This document shows, piece after piece, positions 8,564 to 16,881 of a stretch of 48,061 bases of DNA; positions within the stretch are counted from its first letter, which is position 1; each line of letters starts with the position of its first letter. The stretch is taken from positions 1-48,061 of the forward strand of contig JANYHV010000206.1 in the NCBI GenBank assembly GCA_025362195.1. Reading direction: 5' to 3'. Below the pieces are notes generated by a model that was given only the letters and a program-made list of their open reading frames with translations, was not told where the DNA came from and ran no database searches. The position numbers were made by a program, and so were the translations under genes. This DNA is from Fimbriiglobus sp. Lineage in GTDB: Bacteria; Planctomycetota; Planctomycetia; Gemmatales; Gemmataceae.

Positions 8564-9934
8564 ATGCGCCTGTCACTGATCGCCCTGCTGGTCGTCGCCG
8601 GCCTCTTCGCCGGACCGGGCCGCGCGGCCGAGCCGTTCCCGCCGGTCACCCCGGAGGTACTGGGCGACGCGACGAAGTTCGGGGCGAACGTCCAGCGGAC
8701 GATGCGGCTGCTCGCCACGAGTACGGCGGCGAAGCGGAACCCCGTGCGCGTGCTGTTCTACGGCCAATCGATCACCGAGCAGAAGTGGGCCGACCTCGTC
8801 ACGGCCGACCTGAAGGCCCGCTTCCCGCACGCCGACCTGACCGTCGAGAACCGCGCCCTCGCCGGGTACTCGTCGCAACTGCTCGTCAAGACGGCCGAGA
8901 CGGACCTGTACCCGTTCACCCCGGACCTCGTGATCTTCCACGTCTACGGGTCGCACGACAAGTACGAGGACATCGTCCGCAGGATTGGGGAGCGCACGGG
9001 GGCGGAGGTGCTGCTGCAGAATGACCACGTCACGAAGCCGGGCGACCTGACCGAGGAGACCGACCCGGCGAAATTGCCGCCGGCCGGCAAGCACTGGGAC
9101 GCCTTCATGAACCAGAACTGGCTGCCGAGTTTGGCGAAAAAGTACGGCTGCGAGCTGTGCGACCAGCGGGCCACCTGGAAGCGCTACCTGACGGCCAACA
9201 AGCTCGCCCCCAAGGCGCTGTTGAGCGACGACGTCCACCTGAACGCCCACGGCGAGTTCCTGATGGCCGAGTGCGTCAAGGCGTACTTGCGCTACGACCC
9301 GAAGGCGAAGCCGGCGGCCGACGAGTACTTCACGACGCCAGACTTCTTGAGGAGCGGCCCGGTCGTCGTGCCGTTCCCCGGCACGCGCGTCGAGCTGGTG
9401 TTCGCGCCGGGGAAAACGGACCCCGTCGCGGTGACCGTCGATGGGGTCAAGCCGAGCGAGATTCCGGGGGCGTACACGTTCACGCGGGCGGTGGCCAAGG
9501 AGGGCGGCAAGTGGCCGGTCGTCGCCGGGATGCGGCCCACCGGCAAGCCGGTCGCCGAGGACTGGACGCTGGCGATGACCAAGGACGCGGCCGAACCGAA
9601 GCACTTCGCGTTCACGCTGACCGGCTCGGTCAGCGGCCCCGACGGCGAGGGCCGCACCGACGCCAAGTTCGTCTCGAAGTCCGGCCGCGTGACCATTGCC
9701 CCCGACGATTGGGGCGTCGAGTACGCGCTGGCGTTGCGCGGCATCAAGCCGGTGCCGGACAAGCTCACGGTGACGTTCCGGACCGTGTTTCAGGGGGCGG
9801 ATGTCGTCGGGCCGAAGCAGACCCTGGTGGCGGACGGCCTGTCGAACGGGCCGCACGAACTCCGGCTGACGGGGGCCAGCGAGGGGCTGGCCGGCGTGCG
9901 CGTCACCCGGCCGCCGCTCGGGCGGGCGAAGTGA
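8564..9934 (+). CDS. Secreted SGNH/GDSL-type hydrolase
   Basis: The 456-residue product starts with a signal peptide (MRLSLIALLVVAGLFAGPGRA), so it is exported. I prefer ATG at 8564 over the upstream GTG at 8555 because it puts the basic residue at the N-terminus. The hydrolase fold shows GQSITE at the nucleophile block (GQS in place of GDS), NRALAGY as block II, HVYGSHD around block III, and DDVHLNAHG as the Asp/His block. SGNH hydrolases act on esters or acetylated carbohydrates; planctomycetes carry many secreted ones. About 200 C-terminal residues form a second, beta-rich region that I do not recognise. It follows the lipoate ligase by 21 bp, but a functional link is not evident. Confidence 0.82.
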   Translation: MRLSLIALLVVAGLFAGPGRAAEPFPPVTPEVLGDATKFGANVQRTMRLLATSTAAKRNPVRVLFYGQSITEQKWADLVTADLKARFPHADLTVENRALAGYSSQLLVKTAETDLYPFTPDLVIFHVYGSHDKYEDIVRRIGERTGAEVLLQNDHVTKPGDLTEETDPAKLPPAGKHWDAFMNQNWLPSLAKKYGCELCDQRATWKRYLTANKLAPKALLSDDVHLNAHGEFLMAECVKAYLRYDPKAKPAADEYFTTPDFLRSGPVVVPFPGTRVELVFAPGKTDPVAVTVDGVKPSEIPGAYTFTRAVAKEGGKWPVVAGMRPTGKPVAEDWTLAMTKDAAEPKHFAFTLTGSVSGPDGEGRTDAKFVSKSGRVTIAPDDWGVEYALALRGIKPVPDKLTVTFRTVFQGADVVGPKQTLVADGLSNGPHELRLTGASEGLAGVRVTRPPLGRAK

Positions 9935-9948
9935 CCGGCGGAATCTGC

Positions 9949-9954
9949 TACAAT
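9949..9954 (+). promoter_or_regulatory. Candidate -10 element for yebC
   Basis: TACAAT lies 37 bp upstream of the yebC ATG, in the short gap after the SGNH hydrolase gene. No convincing -35 hexamer is present at the normal spacing, so it remains tentative. Confidence 0.35.
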
Positions 9955-9991
9955 GCCCGACACGACTTCGTTCTTTTTGTGAGGGTTGACG

Positions 9992-10735
9992 ATGGCGGGG
10001 CACAGCCACTCGGCGAACATCGCCGTGCGCAAGGGCAAGCAGGACGCGTCGCGGGCGCGGGTGTTCAGCAAGCTCGCACGGTACATCATGATCGCCGCCA
10101 AGAACGGCGACGGGAACCCGGACACGAACCTCCGCCTGCGGTACGCCATCGACAAGGCCCGGCACGTCTCGATGCCCAAGGAAAAAATCGAGCGGGCCGT
10201 CAAGAAGGGCACCGGCGAACTCGAGGGCGAGAGCTACGAAGAAATTACCTACGAGGGCTACGGCCCCGGCGGCGTCGCCATCCTCGTCGAGACGCTCACC
10301 GACAACCGCAACCGCACCGGCGGCGAGATGCGCAGCACCTTCGAGAAACTCGGCGGGAACCTCGGCGCGATCGGCTGTGTCAGCTACATGTTCGACCGAA
10401 AAGGGCTGATTTTACTGAGTGCCAAGGCGTACAAGAACGAAGACGTGGTCATGGAAGCCGCGCTGAACGCCGGGGCCGAGGACTTCGAGCGGGACGGCGA
10501 CTCCTACGCGATCACGACTGATCCCGTGGCGTTCACCGCGGTCGTCGAGGCGCTCAAGGCGGCCGGGTTCGAGCCGACCGAGGCCGAGGTCAAACAGTTG
10601 CCCAAGGACTACGTCGATCTCGACCTCGAAGTCGGCAAGAAGCTGATGCGCCTGCTGGACGTGCTGGACGACAACGACGACTCGCAGAACGTCTACACGA
10701 ACGCCACCATCACGGCCGAAATGGCCGAGGGCTAA
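9992..10735 (+). CDS. yebC: YebC/PmpR (TACO1) family protein
   Basis: The 247-residue product begins MAGHSHSANIAVRKGKQD, closely matching the conserved start of the YebC family, and goes on with ARVFSKLARYIMIAAKNG, GYGPGGVAILVE and LTDNRNRTGGEMR. Length is normal for the family. YebC-type proteins have been described as DNA-binding transcription regulators and, in mitochondria (TACO1) and some bacteria, as ribosome-associated factors that relieve stalling at proline-rich stretches. I choose ATG at 9992 over the in-frame TTG at 9986 because the family starts at MAGHSKW/MAGHSH. It is followed directly by a copy of the 28-nt repeat. Confidence 0.95.
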   Translation: MAGHSHSANIAVRKGKQDASRARVFSKLARYIMIAAKNGDGNPDTNLRLRYAIDKARHVSMPKEKIERAVKKGTGELEGESYEEITYEGYGPGGVAILVETLTDNRNRTGGEMRSTFEKLGGNLGAIGCVSYMFDRKGLILLSAKAYKNEDVVMEAALNAGAEDFERDGDSYAITTDPVAFTAVVEALKAAGFEPTEAEVKQLPKDYVDLDLEVGKKLMRLLDVLDDNDDSQNVYTNATITAEMAEG

Positions 10736-10763
10736 GGCGAGCCAGGAGCGTCAGCGACTGGAG
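10736..10763 (+). repeat. 28-nt dispersed repeat, copy 1
   Basis: This 28-nt sequence begins GGCGAGCCAGGAGCGTCAGC and starts on the base after the yebC stop codon. It is identical to the reverse complement of 36272-36299 and near-identical to copies at 35367 and 44140/44184. Confidence 0.85.
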
Positions 10764-10804
10764 TTGTTAGCTCGGGTTCCGTTCCTCGGGGAGGTTTTAC
10801 GGCG

Positions 10805-11680
10805 GTGAGCGAATTGCTGCAGGCGGCCGGGTACGCGGCCATCGTCTACTTGCTCTTCAACTACCTCGTCACGTTCGGCAGCGGCCGGCCCCTGGTCGAG
10901 TGGATCAACCCCGGGCGGCGCTACCTGCCGGTCCTGGCCGTCACCCTGATCGCCGGCGCGTACGGCCTCCTCCGCATCGCCGCGCTCCGCAACCCCGGGA
11001 CGACCCAGGCGCAACTGCTGCTCCGCCTCGTCAGCGAGGAGAAGGCCCCGGCCGAGGTCGTCGGCGGCATGTCCATGCTCGTCTTCGCGGCGGCCATTCT
11101 GCTCCTCGCCGGGTGGTGCTTCTGGACCCTGCCCCGCGCCCCGCAGTGCTTCAACGCGAACCCGACCGACCTGGTCAAGGAGTACAACCGGGCGCTCAAG
11201 CACTACGTCCGGTGGAACGGCGGGCTGGACTTCGCCATCCTGTGCGAGGTCCGCAACGCCAAGCTCCAGGTGATCGCCACGGGCACGGCCGACCGGGAAA
11301 TCCTCAAGGGGCTGAACCGCCTGCCCGGCCTGCACACCGACCTGAAGGGCGAGCACACGGTCTCGGACGTGGCCGAGCAGAAGGCGATTTGGACCGACCT
11401 GGCGATGTCCGTGTTCACCAAGTGGCCGACGCTCAACGAGTGGCTGTACCCGTCCCGGCACGGCAAGAACGTGGCCGTCACGTTCGACCTGCGGTACGGG
11501 GCGATCTTCGCCGAAATGGTCGAGGAAGAGCCGGCCCCGCCGGGCGGGGACTCGATCGGCATCTTCCTGTTCGCGGTGGCGATGAACCAGTACGAAGTGA
11601 ACAACATGACCGCGATGCGCCATTTCGCCAACCTGTCGCAGGCCGTCCGCCACGTCCGCACCGGCGTGATGAAGGGCTGA
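10805..11680 (+). CDS. Membrane protein of unknown function
   Basis: I do not recognise this 291-residue protein. It starts at GTG 10805 with GGGGAGG upstream (gttcctcggggaggttttacggcg). Three hydrophobic segments can be seen: residues about 4-23, 40-58 and 93-111. A soluble domain of about 170 residues follows, starting at NPTDLVKEYNRALKHYVRWNG. Its positive residues suggest a cytoplasmic location, but this is not certain. There is a second weakly hydrophobic stretch near the C-terminus (GIFLFAVAMNQ). Normal codon use suggests a resident gene. It lies downstream of yebC and convergent with the BON gene. Confidence 0.75.
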   Translation: MSELLQAAGYAAIVYLLFNYLVTFGSGRPLVEWINPGRRYLPVLAVTLIAGAYGLLRIAALRNPGTTQAQLLLRLVSEEKAPAEVVGGMSMLVFAAAILLLAGWCFWTLPRAPQCFNANPTDLVKEYNRALKHYVRWNGGLDFAILCEVRNAKLQVIATGTADREILKGLNRLPGLHTDLKGEHTVSDVAEQKAIWTDLAMSVFTKWPTLNEWLYPSRHGKNVAVTFDLRYGAIFAEMVEEEPAPPGGDSIGIFLFAVAMNQYEVNNMTAMRHFANLSQAVRHVRTGVMKG

Positions 11681-11692
11681 CGCCGGCCGGGC

Positions 11693-11929
11693 CTACCGCC
11701 CGTTGGCGACGACGACGCGGTTGAGCAACTTGCGGTTGCGCACCCCGCTGCGCACGGTTTCTTGCGCGATCTGTTTGAGGTAGAAGGTCGAGACCGTGCC
11801 GGTCAGGGTCACGAACTCGTCCGTCGCGGTGACGAAGAGTCGCCGGACCTCGGGCAGCGGGCTGTTGGCCAGCAGGGCTTCCGGGGTCGGGGCGTGGACG
11901 TGGGGCAATTCCTGGAGAGCGGTCGCCAT
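11693..11929 (-). CDS. Small BON-domain protein
   Basis: The track ORF begins at 11968, but an AAGGAG sequence sits 9 bp before the internal ATG at 11929, making a 78-residue protein more likely. From about residue 30 it shows LFVTATDEFVTLTGTVSTFYLKQIAQETVRS followed by LNRVVV, the pattern of a BON domain (alpha-beta fold seen in OsmY and secretin-associated proteins). BON domains bind phospholipid or proteins at membranes. No signal peptide is visible, so the location is unclear. Such single BON-domain proteins are common in planctomycetes. It is convergent with the membrane protein gene at 10805. Confidence 0.78.
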   Translation of the reverse strand: MATALQELPHVHAPTPEALLANSPLPEVRRLFVTATDEFVTLTGTVSTFYLKQIAQETVRSGVRNRKLLNRVVVANGR

Positions 11930-12271
11930 GACTTCTAACTCCTTCGGGCGAAGGTGCACCGTCATCACGCGCTGTCAAGAAGTGGGGGGACTCTCGACCG
12001 GGAGAGGTTGTCGAGTCCGTCCGCCAGGTGACAGGGGGCCATCCGTGCCCGAGTGTTGATCGTAAAGGGGCGCTAGCCGTCCGTGCCAGAGAATTCCGGT
12101 AAGTTTGTCTCATTCCGCCCGGTGTCGCAAATAGGCTGCACGCCGCGTGCCAACTCCGCCCCCGTTCGCCGCCCGGCCGGGGCAACTTCGGCTTGCGTCG
12201 GGTTTCCCCGCCGCGTTAGACTGCCGGCCGCGGGACAGGGACGCCCGCGGGACCGATTGCAAGGATGTTTC
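11930..12271. other. Intergenic region between divergent genes (about 340 bp)
   Basis: This gap separates the BON gene (minus) from the winged-helix-like gene (plus). It contains a possible promoter for the plus gene (TTGCGT at 12193, 18-bp spacer, TAGACT at 12217) and a short GC hairpin at 12228-12250 in the presumed leader. I see no small gene or RNA that I can support. The ORF-track extension of the downstream gene to 12083 crosses this promoter-like region and is unlikely to be coding. Confidence 0.45.
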
Positions 12272-13066
12272 GTGGCCGACAAGCTGACCCCGTTGATCCT
12301 CGACGCGTTGACCCTGGCCGCGACCGAACCGGCCGGGGTGCCGCTGTACGCCGGGAAGGCCGAGGCGGGGCTGTTCCCCACGGCCACCGCCGGCAAGACG
12401 GCCGCGCGGAAGGCCCTGGACGACGGGCTGATCCGCGTCGTCCGGCACGCCGGCACGCCGCCCCGCGAACTGCTGGCCGCGACCGACAAGGGCTTGCGGC
12501 TGCTCGCGGACGCGGCCTGCCCGAAGCAGGTTCTGGAAGACTTCGCCCGCATCCTCGAAGCCCGGGAGGCGCAGGTCGCGCACCTCGTGGCGAACTCGCA
12601 GCGGCTGGCCGACGCCGTCGCCGGCATGAAGGCGACGGTCGCCCTGCTCGCCCCGCGCCTGGCCGACCGGTCCCCCCCCGCCCACGCCCTGGAACCGGAC
12701 GCCCGCCCCTTACGGAACGGATCGACGATGAACGCTGCCACGAGTCGCTTGAACGGCACGGTAGCCGTCGCCGAGCCGGCGACCGACCTGGACGACCTCG
12801 GCGGGGCGATCCTGGCCCGCCTGTCCGACTGGTCGTCGTCCGCGGCTGTGGGCCAGGACTGCCCGCTGCCCGAGCTGTTCCGCTCGCTCTCGCTCCGGGC
12901 CGTCCCGCCCAGTCTGGGGACGTTCCACGACTGCATCCGCCGTCTGCACACGGACCACCGCGTCTACCTGCACCCGTGGACCGGCCCGCTGTACGCCCTG
13001 CCCGAGCCGACGACGGCCCTGCTCGTCGGCCACAACATCGCCTACTACGCCTCGCTTCGAAGTTAA
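12272..13066 (+). CDS. Putative winged-helix regulator paired with the downstream ATPase
   Basis: The 264-residue reading uses GTG at 12272, preceded by AAGGA; the track start at 12083 is probably too far upstream. Residues 1-80 resemble a winged helix: PLYAGKAEAGLFPTATAGKTAARKALDDGLIRVV has helix-turn-helix spacing, followed by a wing-like turn and LLAATDKGLRLL. Residues about 85-125 form a likely coiled coil (VLEDFARILEAREAQVAHLV). After a Pro/Ser-rich linker, the C-terminal part (LFRSLSLRAVPPSLGTFHDCIRRL, YLHPWTGPLYALPEP) looks like a second small DNA-binding-type domain ending NIAYYASLR. It is probably a DNA-binding partner of the ATPase at 13281. The family name is unknown to me; the function is inferred. 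Confidence 0.65.
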   Translation: MADKLTPLILDALTLAATEPAGVPLYAGKAEAGLFPTATAGKTAARKALDDGLIRVVRHAGTPPRELLAATDKGLRLLADAACPKQVLEDFARILEAREAQVAHLVANSQRLADAVAGMKATVALLAPRLADRSPPAHALEPDARPLRNGSTMNAATSRLNGTVAVAEPATDLDDLGGAILARLSDWSSSAAVGQDCPLPELFRSLSLRAVPPSLGTFHDCIRRLHTDHRVYLHPWTGPLYALPEPTTALLVGHNIAYYASLRS

Positions 13067-13067
13067 C

Positions 13068-13232
13068 GGCTCCGCCGCAGGCGCGTTAGCCCGACGCGCT
13101 AGCGAGGGACGCAAGGGTTCGTTCACAAAGTTCGCGGGAAACGGCCGTACCGTCAACGCCCCGAACGTCGTCCACGACCTTTGCGTCCCTCGCTAGCGCG
13201 TCGGGCTAACCCGAGTCGCCTGCGGCGGAGCC
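13068..13232. repeat. Palindromic element, copy 1
   Basis: Imperfect inverted repeat of 165 bp with arms of about 45 bp. The left arm opens GGCTCCGCCGCAGGCG and continues TTAGCCCGACGCGCTAGCGA; the right arm is its complement. The centre differs from the other copies. It starts 2 bp after the stop codon of the winged-helix-like gene and ends 48 bp before the ATPase gene, so it would form a very stable hairpin between the two cistrons. Confidence 0.9.
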
Positions 13233-13280
13233 TCCGAAATGACCGCTTGACTTTGACCGCCACCCGATGGGAAGGACCCC

Positions 13281-15566
13281 ATGAACCTGATCGCCATCTC
13301 GGCCGACGCGCCGCACGCCCTGAGTCCCCACGCCCGGGACAGCCTGAAGCGGGCCGGCAACCCGTTCCGCAACTACTTCGCCCGCAACCCGGACGACGAC
13401 ATCTGCACGCGGTACCACGTGCCCGAACTGTACGCCGCCGAGCGCGACCTGCTGCACGCCATCATCGACCTGTACCGCTACGACCCCATGACGCACAGCG
13501 AAGTCGTGCCGATCCTCGGCAACAAGGGGGCCGGCAAGACGCACCTGCTGCACAGCATCAAGCACGGCAGCGGCGGCGCGTGGCAACTCCTCGTCACGCC
13601 CGGCGTGTACCAGAAGGAGTCGGACTTCCTCGAATACCTGCTGTTCCAGATCCTCGACACGCTGCTGGGCGGCGGCAAGCAGAAGAGCGTCCGGCCGATG
13701 GACGTGGTCGGGCAACTGCTCGTTCGCACGCACCTCGCCGCGGCGCTGCAAGCCCTGTCGCCCGACGAGAAGGTCGAGCTGTTCCCGCCGCCGTGCATCG
13801 GCAAGTGGGCGCGGCGGTTGGGCCTCGGGGCGACGCAGGCCGGGGAGCGCGCCGACTGGCTGGCCGAGCAACTGCTGGGCAAGGCCGAGTTCGCCCGCGC
13901 CCCGATGCCGATGGCGCAGGCCCTGCACGAGGCCGGACTGCCGGCCGAGCGGGCGATGGAAATCCTGCTCGACCACGCGAAGAAGAGCGCCAGCCGGAAC
14001 ACCGCCGGGATCATGCGCCAGGCGATCATCGCCGGGTTCGGCCGGGCCACGCTGATGAAGGACGAGGCCGAACTCGCCAACTTCCTGACCTACGGCTTCG
14101 CGGAACTCGAATTCGGCGTCCGGCCCACGCGGCAAGACCTCGTGCTCGCGCTGTTCAAGGTGATGATGGACCTGTTCCGCGGCCTGAAGGTCCCCGTCGT
14201 CGTCGCCTTCGACCAGTTGGAAGACCTGCTCCTGGCCCGCCGGTCGGACGACGGCCACAAGATCGCCGAGGCCTTCTTCGCCGGCATCGTCCAGGTCATG
14301 CACCAGATCGACGGCCTGTGCTTCTTGATCTTCGCCGAGCGCGGCCTGTGGAACCGCTTCGTGCCCAGCCTCGACGGGTACATCCAGGACCGGTTGAACA
14401 ACCCCGTCCACGTGCCCAAGCTGGGCACCGTGAAGGCGATCCGCCTCGAAGCCCCGGCCGCGCCGCTGGTCCGCCGCGTCGTCGAAGCCCGCCTCCGCCC
14501 GGTCCTCGAAGAAGTGCCGGACGGCGCGACCCTGCCGGACGTCTACCCGTTCAGCGACGACCAGATTGAACGCATTGCGAAGTCCGAGCCGACCCTGCGG
14601 GACATGCTCCAGCAGTTCCGCCACCTGTTCGACCACGTCGTCTACGACGCGGCCGAGACGCACGCCGTCGTGCCCCGGCCGAACTCCGTCCACCGGGTCG
14701 AAGCCGACGCGGCGCACGAGGTCGAGTCGCCCGCGCACACCGGCAACCGCATCGCCCACGTGAGCGCGTACCCGTTCCCCGAGACGATCACGCCGGGCGA
14801 CAAGCAGAACCGCCTCGACGCCCTGCTGGGCAAGGACGCCGTGGTCCACGACGCCGGCAACGTGACCTTCAAGAACGTGTCCATCGTCGAGTCCCCGCCG
14901 GCGCTGATGGTGCCCGGGTCGATGGCCGGGTCGCTGCTCACGCCGACGGCGATGGGCGAGTTGTGGGACCAGGAGTTCCGCAGCGCCCGCCGCAAGCTCG
15001 AACCGGACGGCGCGCTCACCGGGGCGACCCGCGAACTGCAAGCCGCGCTGGGCACCTTCCTGAGCACCTGCCACGAGCACGGCGTCAAGGTGGGGGCGTG
15101 GCGGTTGCAGCACGTCGTCCCCGAGTGGCCGTTCGGCGACCACCCGACCTACGGGGCCGTGACCCTCGCCCACTGGGCCTGCAAGGACGGCCAGCCGTGG
15201 CGCGTGGCCATCGGCCTGTTCCTCGCCAAAGGCCCCGGCAAGCCGAAGGATTTGGAGATCAAACTGAGCGTCATGGACACCCAGCCGCAAGTCGTCGATC
15301 ACCTGATCCTGCTGCGGCCCGAGGACGACCTGACGCTGACCGGCAAGAGCAAGACGCTGTGGTCCGACGCGGAGCGCCGCGGCCAGCACGCCCGCCTGGA
15401 AGCGGTGTCGCTGGACAGCTACGCGACGATCTACGCCTTCCCGCGCTGGCTGAACGCCGTCCGCGAGTCGCTGCCCGAGGGAACGCCGCTGCCGAACCTG
15501 GCCGACCTGATGCAGGAGAAGGCCGAGCGCCTCCTGGAGCAAGTCTGCATGCCGGTGACGCAGTAG
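13281..15566 (+). CDS. Large P-loop ATPase, candidate AAA+/STAND-like
   Basis: The 761-residue protein carries a Walker A, GNKGAGKTHLLHS (residues 80-92), and a Walker B, VVVAFDQLEDLL (Asp 311). A possible sensor-1 strand, LCFLIFAERGLWNRF, follows near residue 350. The long stretch between Walker A and B (about 220 residues) is helical and may be an inserted sub-domain. Around residues 380-460 the sequence (VRRVVEARLRPVL, MLQQFRHLFDHVVYD) resembles the lid and winged-helix part of AAA+ proteins. The C-terminal third (from about 540) is a separate domain with LILLRPEDDLTLTGKSKTLW and ends in a helical region. It probably remodels DNA or protein complexes with the upstream regulator-like protein. 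It is convergent with purM, with only 3 bp between. Confidence 0.75.
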   Translation: MNLIAISADAPHALSPHARDSLKRAGNPFRNYFARNPDDDICTRYHVPELYAAERDLLHAIIDLYRYDPMTHSEVVPILGNKGAGKTHLLHSIKHGSGGAWQLLVTPGVYQKESDFLEYLLFQILDTLLGGGKQKSVRPMDVVGQLLVRTHLAAALQALSPDEKVELFPPPCIGKWARRLGLGATQAGERADWLAEQLLGKAEFARAPMPMAQALHEAGLPAERAMEILLDHAKKSASRNTAGIMRQAIIAGFGRATLMKDEAELANFLTYGFAELEFGVRPTRQDLVLALFKVMMDLFRGLKVPVVVAFDQLEDLLLARRSDDGHKIAEAFFAGIVQVMHQIDGLCFLIFAERGLWNRFVPSLDGYIQDRLNNPVHVPKLGTVKAIRLEAPAAPLVRRVVEARLRPVLEEVPDGATLPDVYPFSDDQIERIAKSEPTLRDMLQQFRHLFDHVVYDAAETHAVVPRPNSVHRVEADAAHEVESPAHTGNRIAHVSAYPFPETITPGDKQNRLDALLGKDAVVHDAGNVTFKNVSIVESPPALMVPGSMAGSLLTPTAMGELWDQEFRSARRKLEPDGALTGATRELQAALGTFLSTCHEHGVKVGAWRLQHVVPEWPFGDHPTYGAVTLAHWACKDGQPWRVAIGLFLAKGPGKPKDLEIKLSVMDTQPQVVDHLILLRPEDDLTLTGKSKTLWSDAERRGQHARLEAVSLDSYATIYAFPRWLNAVRESLPEGTPLPNLADLMQEKAERLLEQVCMPVTQ

Positions 15567-15569
15567 CAG

Positions 15570-16619
15570 TTACGTAATCGTCACGCCGGCCGCGCCGGGG
15601 GTGATCTCGCCGAGGACGGTGCCGCCGTGCTTCAACACTTCGGCGACGGCCGTCGGGCGGCAGATGACGACGAAGCCGGTGCCCTGGTTGAACACGCGGT
15701 CCATTTCGGCGTCGGCGACGTTGCCGAGGCGTTGCAGCCAGGCGAACACCGGGGCCTGCGCCGGCCGGCGAATCATCGCGTGGCAGTCCGGCGGCAGCAC
15801 CCGGGCGACGTTGTCCGGCAGCCCGCCGCCGGTGACGTTCGCCAGCCCCGTGACCGCGTCCCCGCAGGCGTCGAGGATCGCGCGGACGACTTTGACGTAG
15901 ATCGCCGTCGGCGTCAGCAGCACCTCGCCGACCGTGCCGCCGAGTTCGGGCACGGCGTCCGCCACGGTCAAATTCGCCGCCTCGATGATCTTGCGGACCA
16001 GGCTGTAGCCGTTCGAGTGGACGCCGCTCGCCGGCAGGCCGACGAGCACGTCCCCCGGGCGAATACGCCGGCCGTCGATGACGCGGTCCTTCTCGACGAC
16101 GCCGGTGGCGAACCCGGCCAGGTCGAAGTCCCCCAGGGCGTAAAAGTCCGGCAGGATCGCCGTCTCCCCGCCGACCAGCGAGCACCCGGCCTGCAGGCAC
16201 CCTTCGCTGATGCCGAGCACCAGTTGCCGGGTCAACTCGGGGTCGTCTGCCGGCATGGCGATATAGTCGAGGAAGACGAGCGGTTCGCCGCCGGTGCAGA
16301 TCAGGTCGTTGACGGACATGGCGACGAGGTCGATGCCGACCGTGTCGAACTTGCCCGCCTGCCGCGCGAGTTTGAGCTTCGACCCGACGCCGTCGGTACA
16401 CGTGACGAGGATGGGGTGCGTGTACCGGCCGTCCGGGTTGAAGTCGAACAGCGACGCGAACCCGCCCGACCCCTTGCCCCCGGCCCGCGGCGGGAACGGC
16501 GGCGGGACGACCCGGGTCGCGTCCCAGGTGCGGGCGAGCAGCGGCTGAATCCCCGCCATCGTCGCGGCGTACTTGGCCAGGTCGAGGCCGGCCCGCTCGT
16601 AAGTCCAGGGCTTGCTCAT
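15570..16619 (-). CDS. purM: Phosphoribosylformylglycinamidine cyclo-ligase
   Basis: PurM catalyses the fifth step of purine synthesis, the ATP-dependent closure of formylglycinamidine ribonucleotide to aminoimidazole ribonucleotide. The 349-residue length is right for the family. It begins MSKPWTYERAGLDLAKY (the usual start has Y-x-x-AGVD), and shows CTDGVGSKLKLA, GIDLVAMSVNDLICTGGEPLVFLDY, LVGGETAILPDFY and GLPASGVHSNGYSLVRKII, all diagnostic of PurM. No other pur gene is near, so it is a stand-alone cistron. It converges on the ATPase gene. The 5' region (16620-16881) is shared with the divergent lower-GC gene at 16882. Confidence 0.97.
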   Translation of the reverse strand: MSKPWTYERAGLDLAKYAATMAGIQPLLARTWDATRVVPPPFPPRAGGKGSGGFASLFDFNPDGRYTHPILVTCTDGVGSKLKLARQAGKFDTVGIDLVAMSVNDLICTGGEPLVFLDYIAMPADDPELTRQLVLGISEGCLQAGCSLVGGETAILPDFYALGDFDLAGFATGVVEKDRVIDGRRIRPGDVLVGLPASGVHSNGYSLVRKIIEAANLTVADAVPELGGTVGEVLLTPTAIYVKVVRAILDACGDAVTGLANVTGGGLPDNVARVLPPDCHAMIRRPAQAPVFAWLQRLGNVADAEMDRVFNQGTGFVVICRPTAVAEVLKHGGTVLGEITPGAAGVTIT

Positions 16620-16774
16620 GGTGACGGCTCGGGTTGTGAGGTGGTTCCAAGAGTCAAGGTATCTCCCCGGTCGTTGGTCGCCAGACTCCAGATGAACGGT
16701 GGTGGGTCAACCTGCTGGTTCTCCTGAGAAAGCGGATGAGTCTTGCGCTTATGCGGGTCTTGCCGACTTTTCGG

Positions 16775-16823
16775 TTGACGGCGCGAATCGCGTTGCTATG
16801 CTTGCGTGCCAGCTCCCTACAAT
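16775..16823 (+). promoter_or_regulatory. Candidate promoters before the lower-GC gene
   Basis: Two overlapping sigma70-like arrangements can be read. One is TTGACG at 16775 with a 16-bp spacer and TATGCT at 16797. The other uses TACAAT at 16818 as the -10, with TTGCTA at 16793 as a weak -35. Either would start a leader of roughly 30-70 nt before the ATG at 16882. This stretch is clearly richer in A/T than its surroundings. Confidence 0.45.
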
Positions 16824-16881
16824 AGATAGGTAGCTAAGTTAAGAGTCAAAAGACGGAGTTTTCCGGTACTGGAGGGTCGGT

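Noticed and set aside
12083-12271. N-terminal extension of the winged-helix-like protein
   Set aside because: It crosses a promoter-like region, has no SD sequence before its start, and the extra residues look non-coding; GTG 12272 has AAGGA upstream.
13206-15542. 778-codon ORF antisense to the ATPase gene
   Set aside because: It mirrors the third-position GC bias of the plus gene, has a low-complexity Arg/Gly/Val/Leu product, and shows no known motif, whereas the plus frame has Walker motifs.
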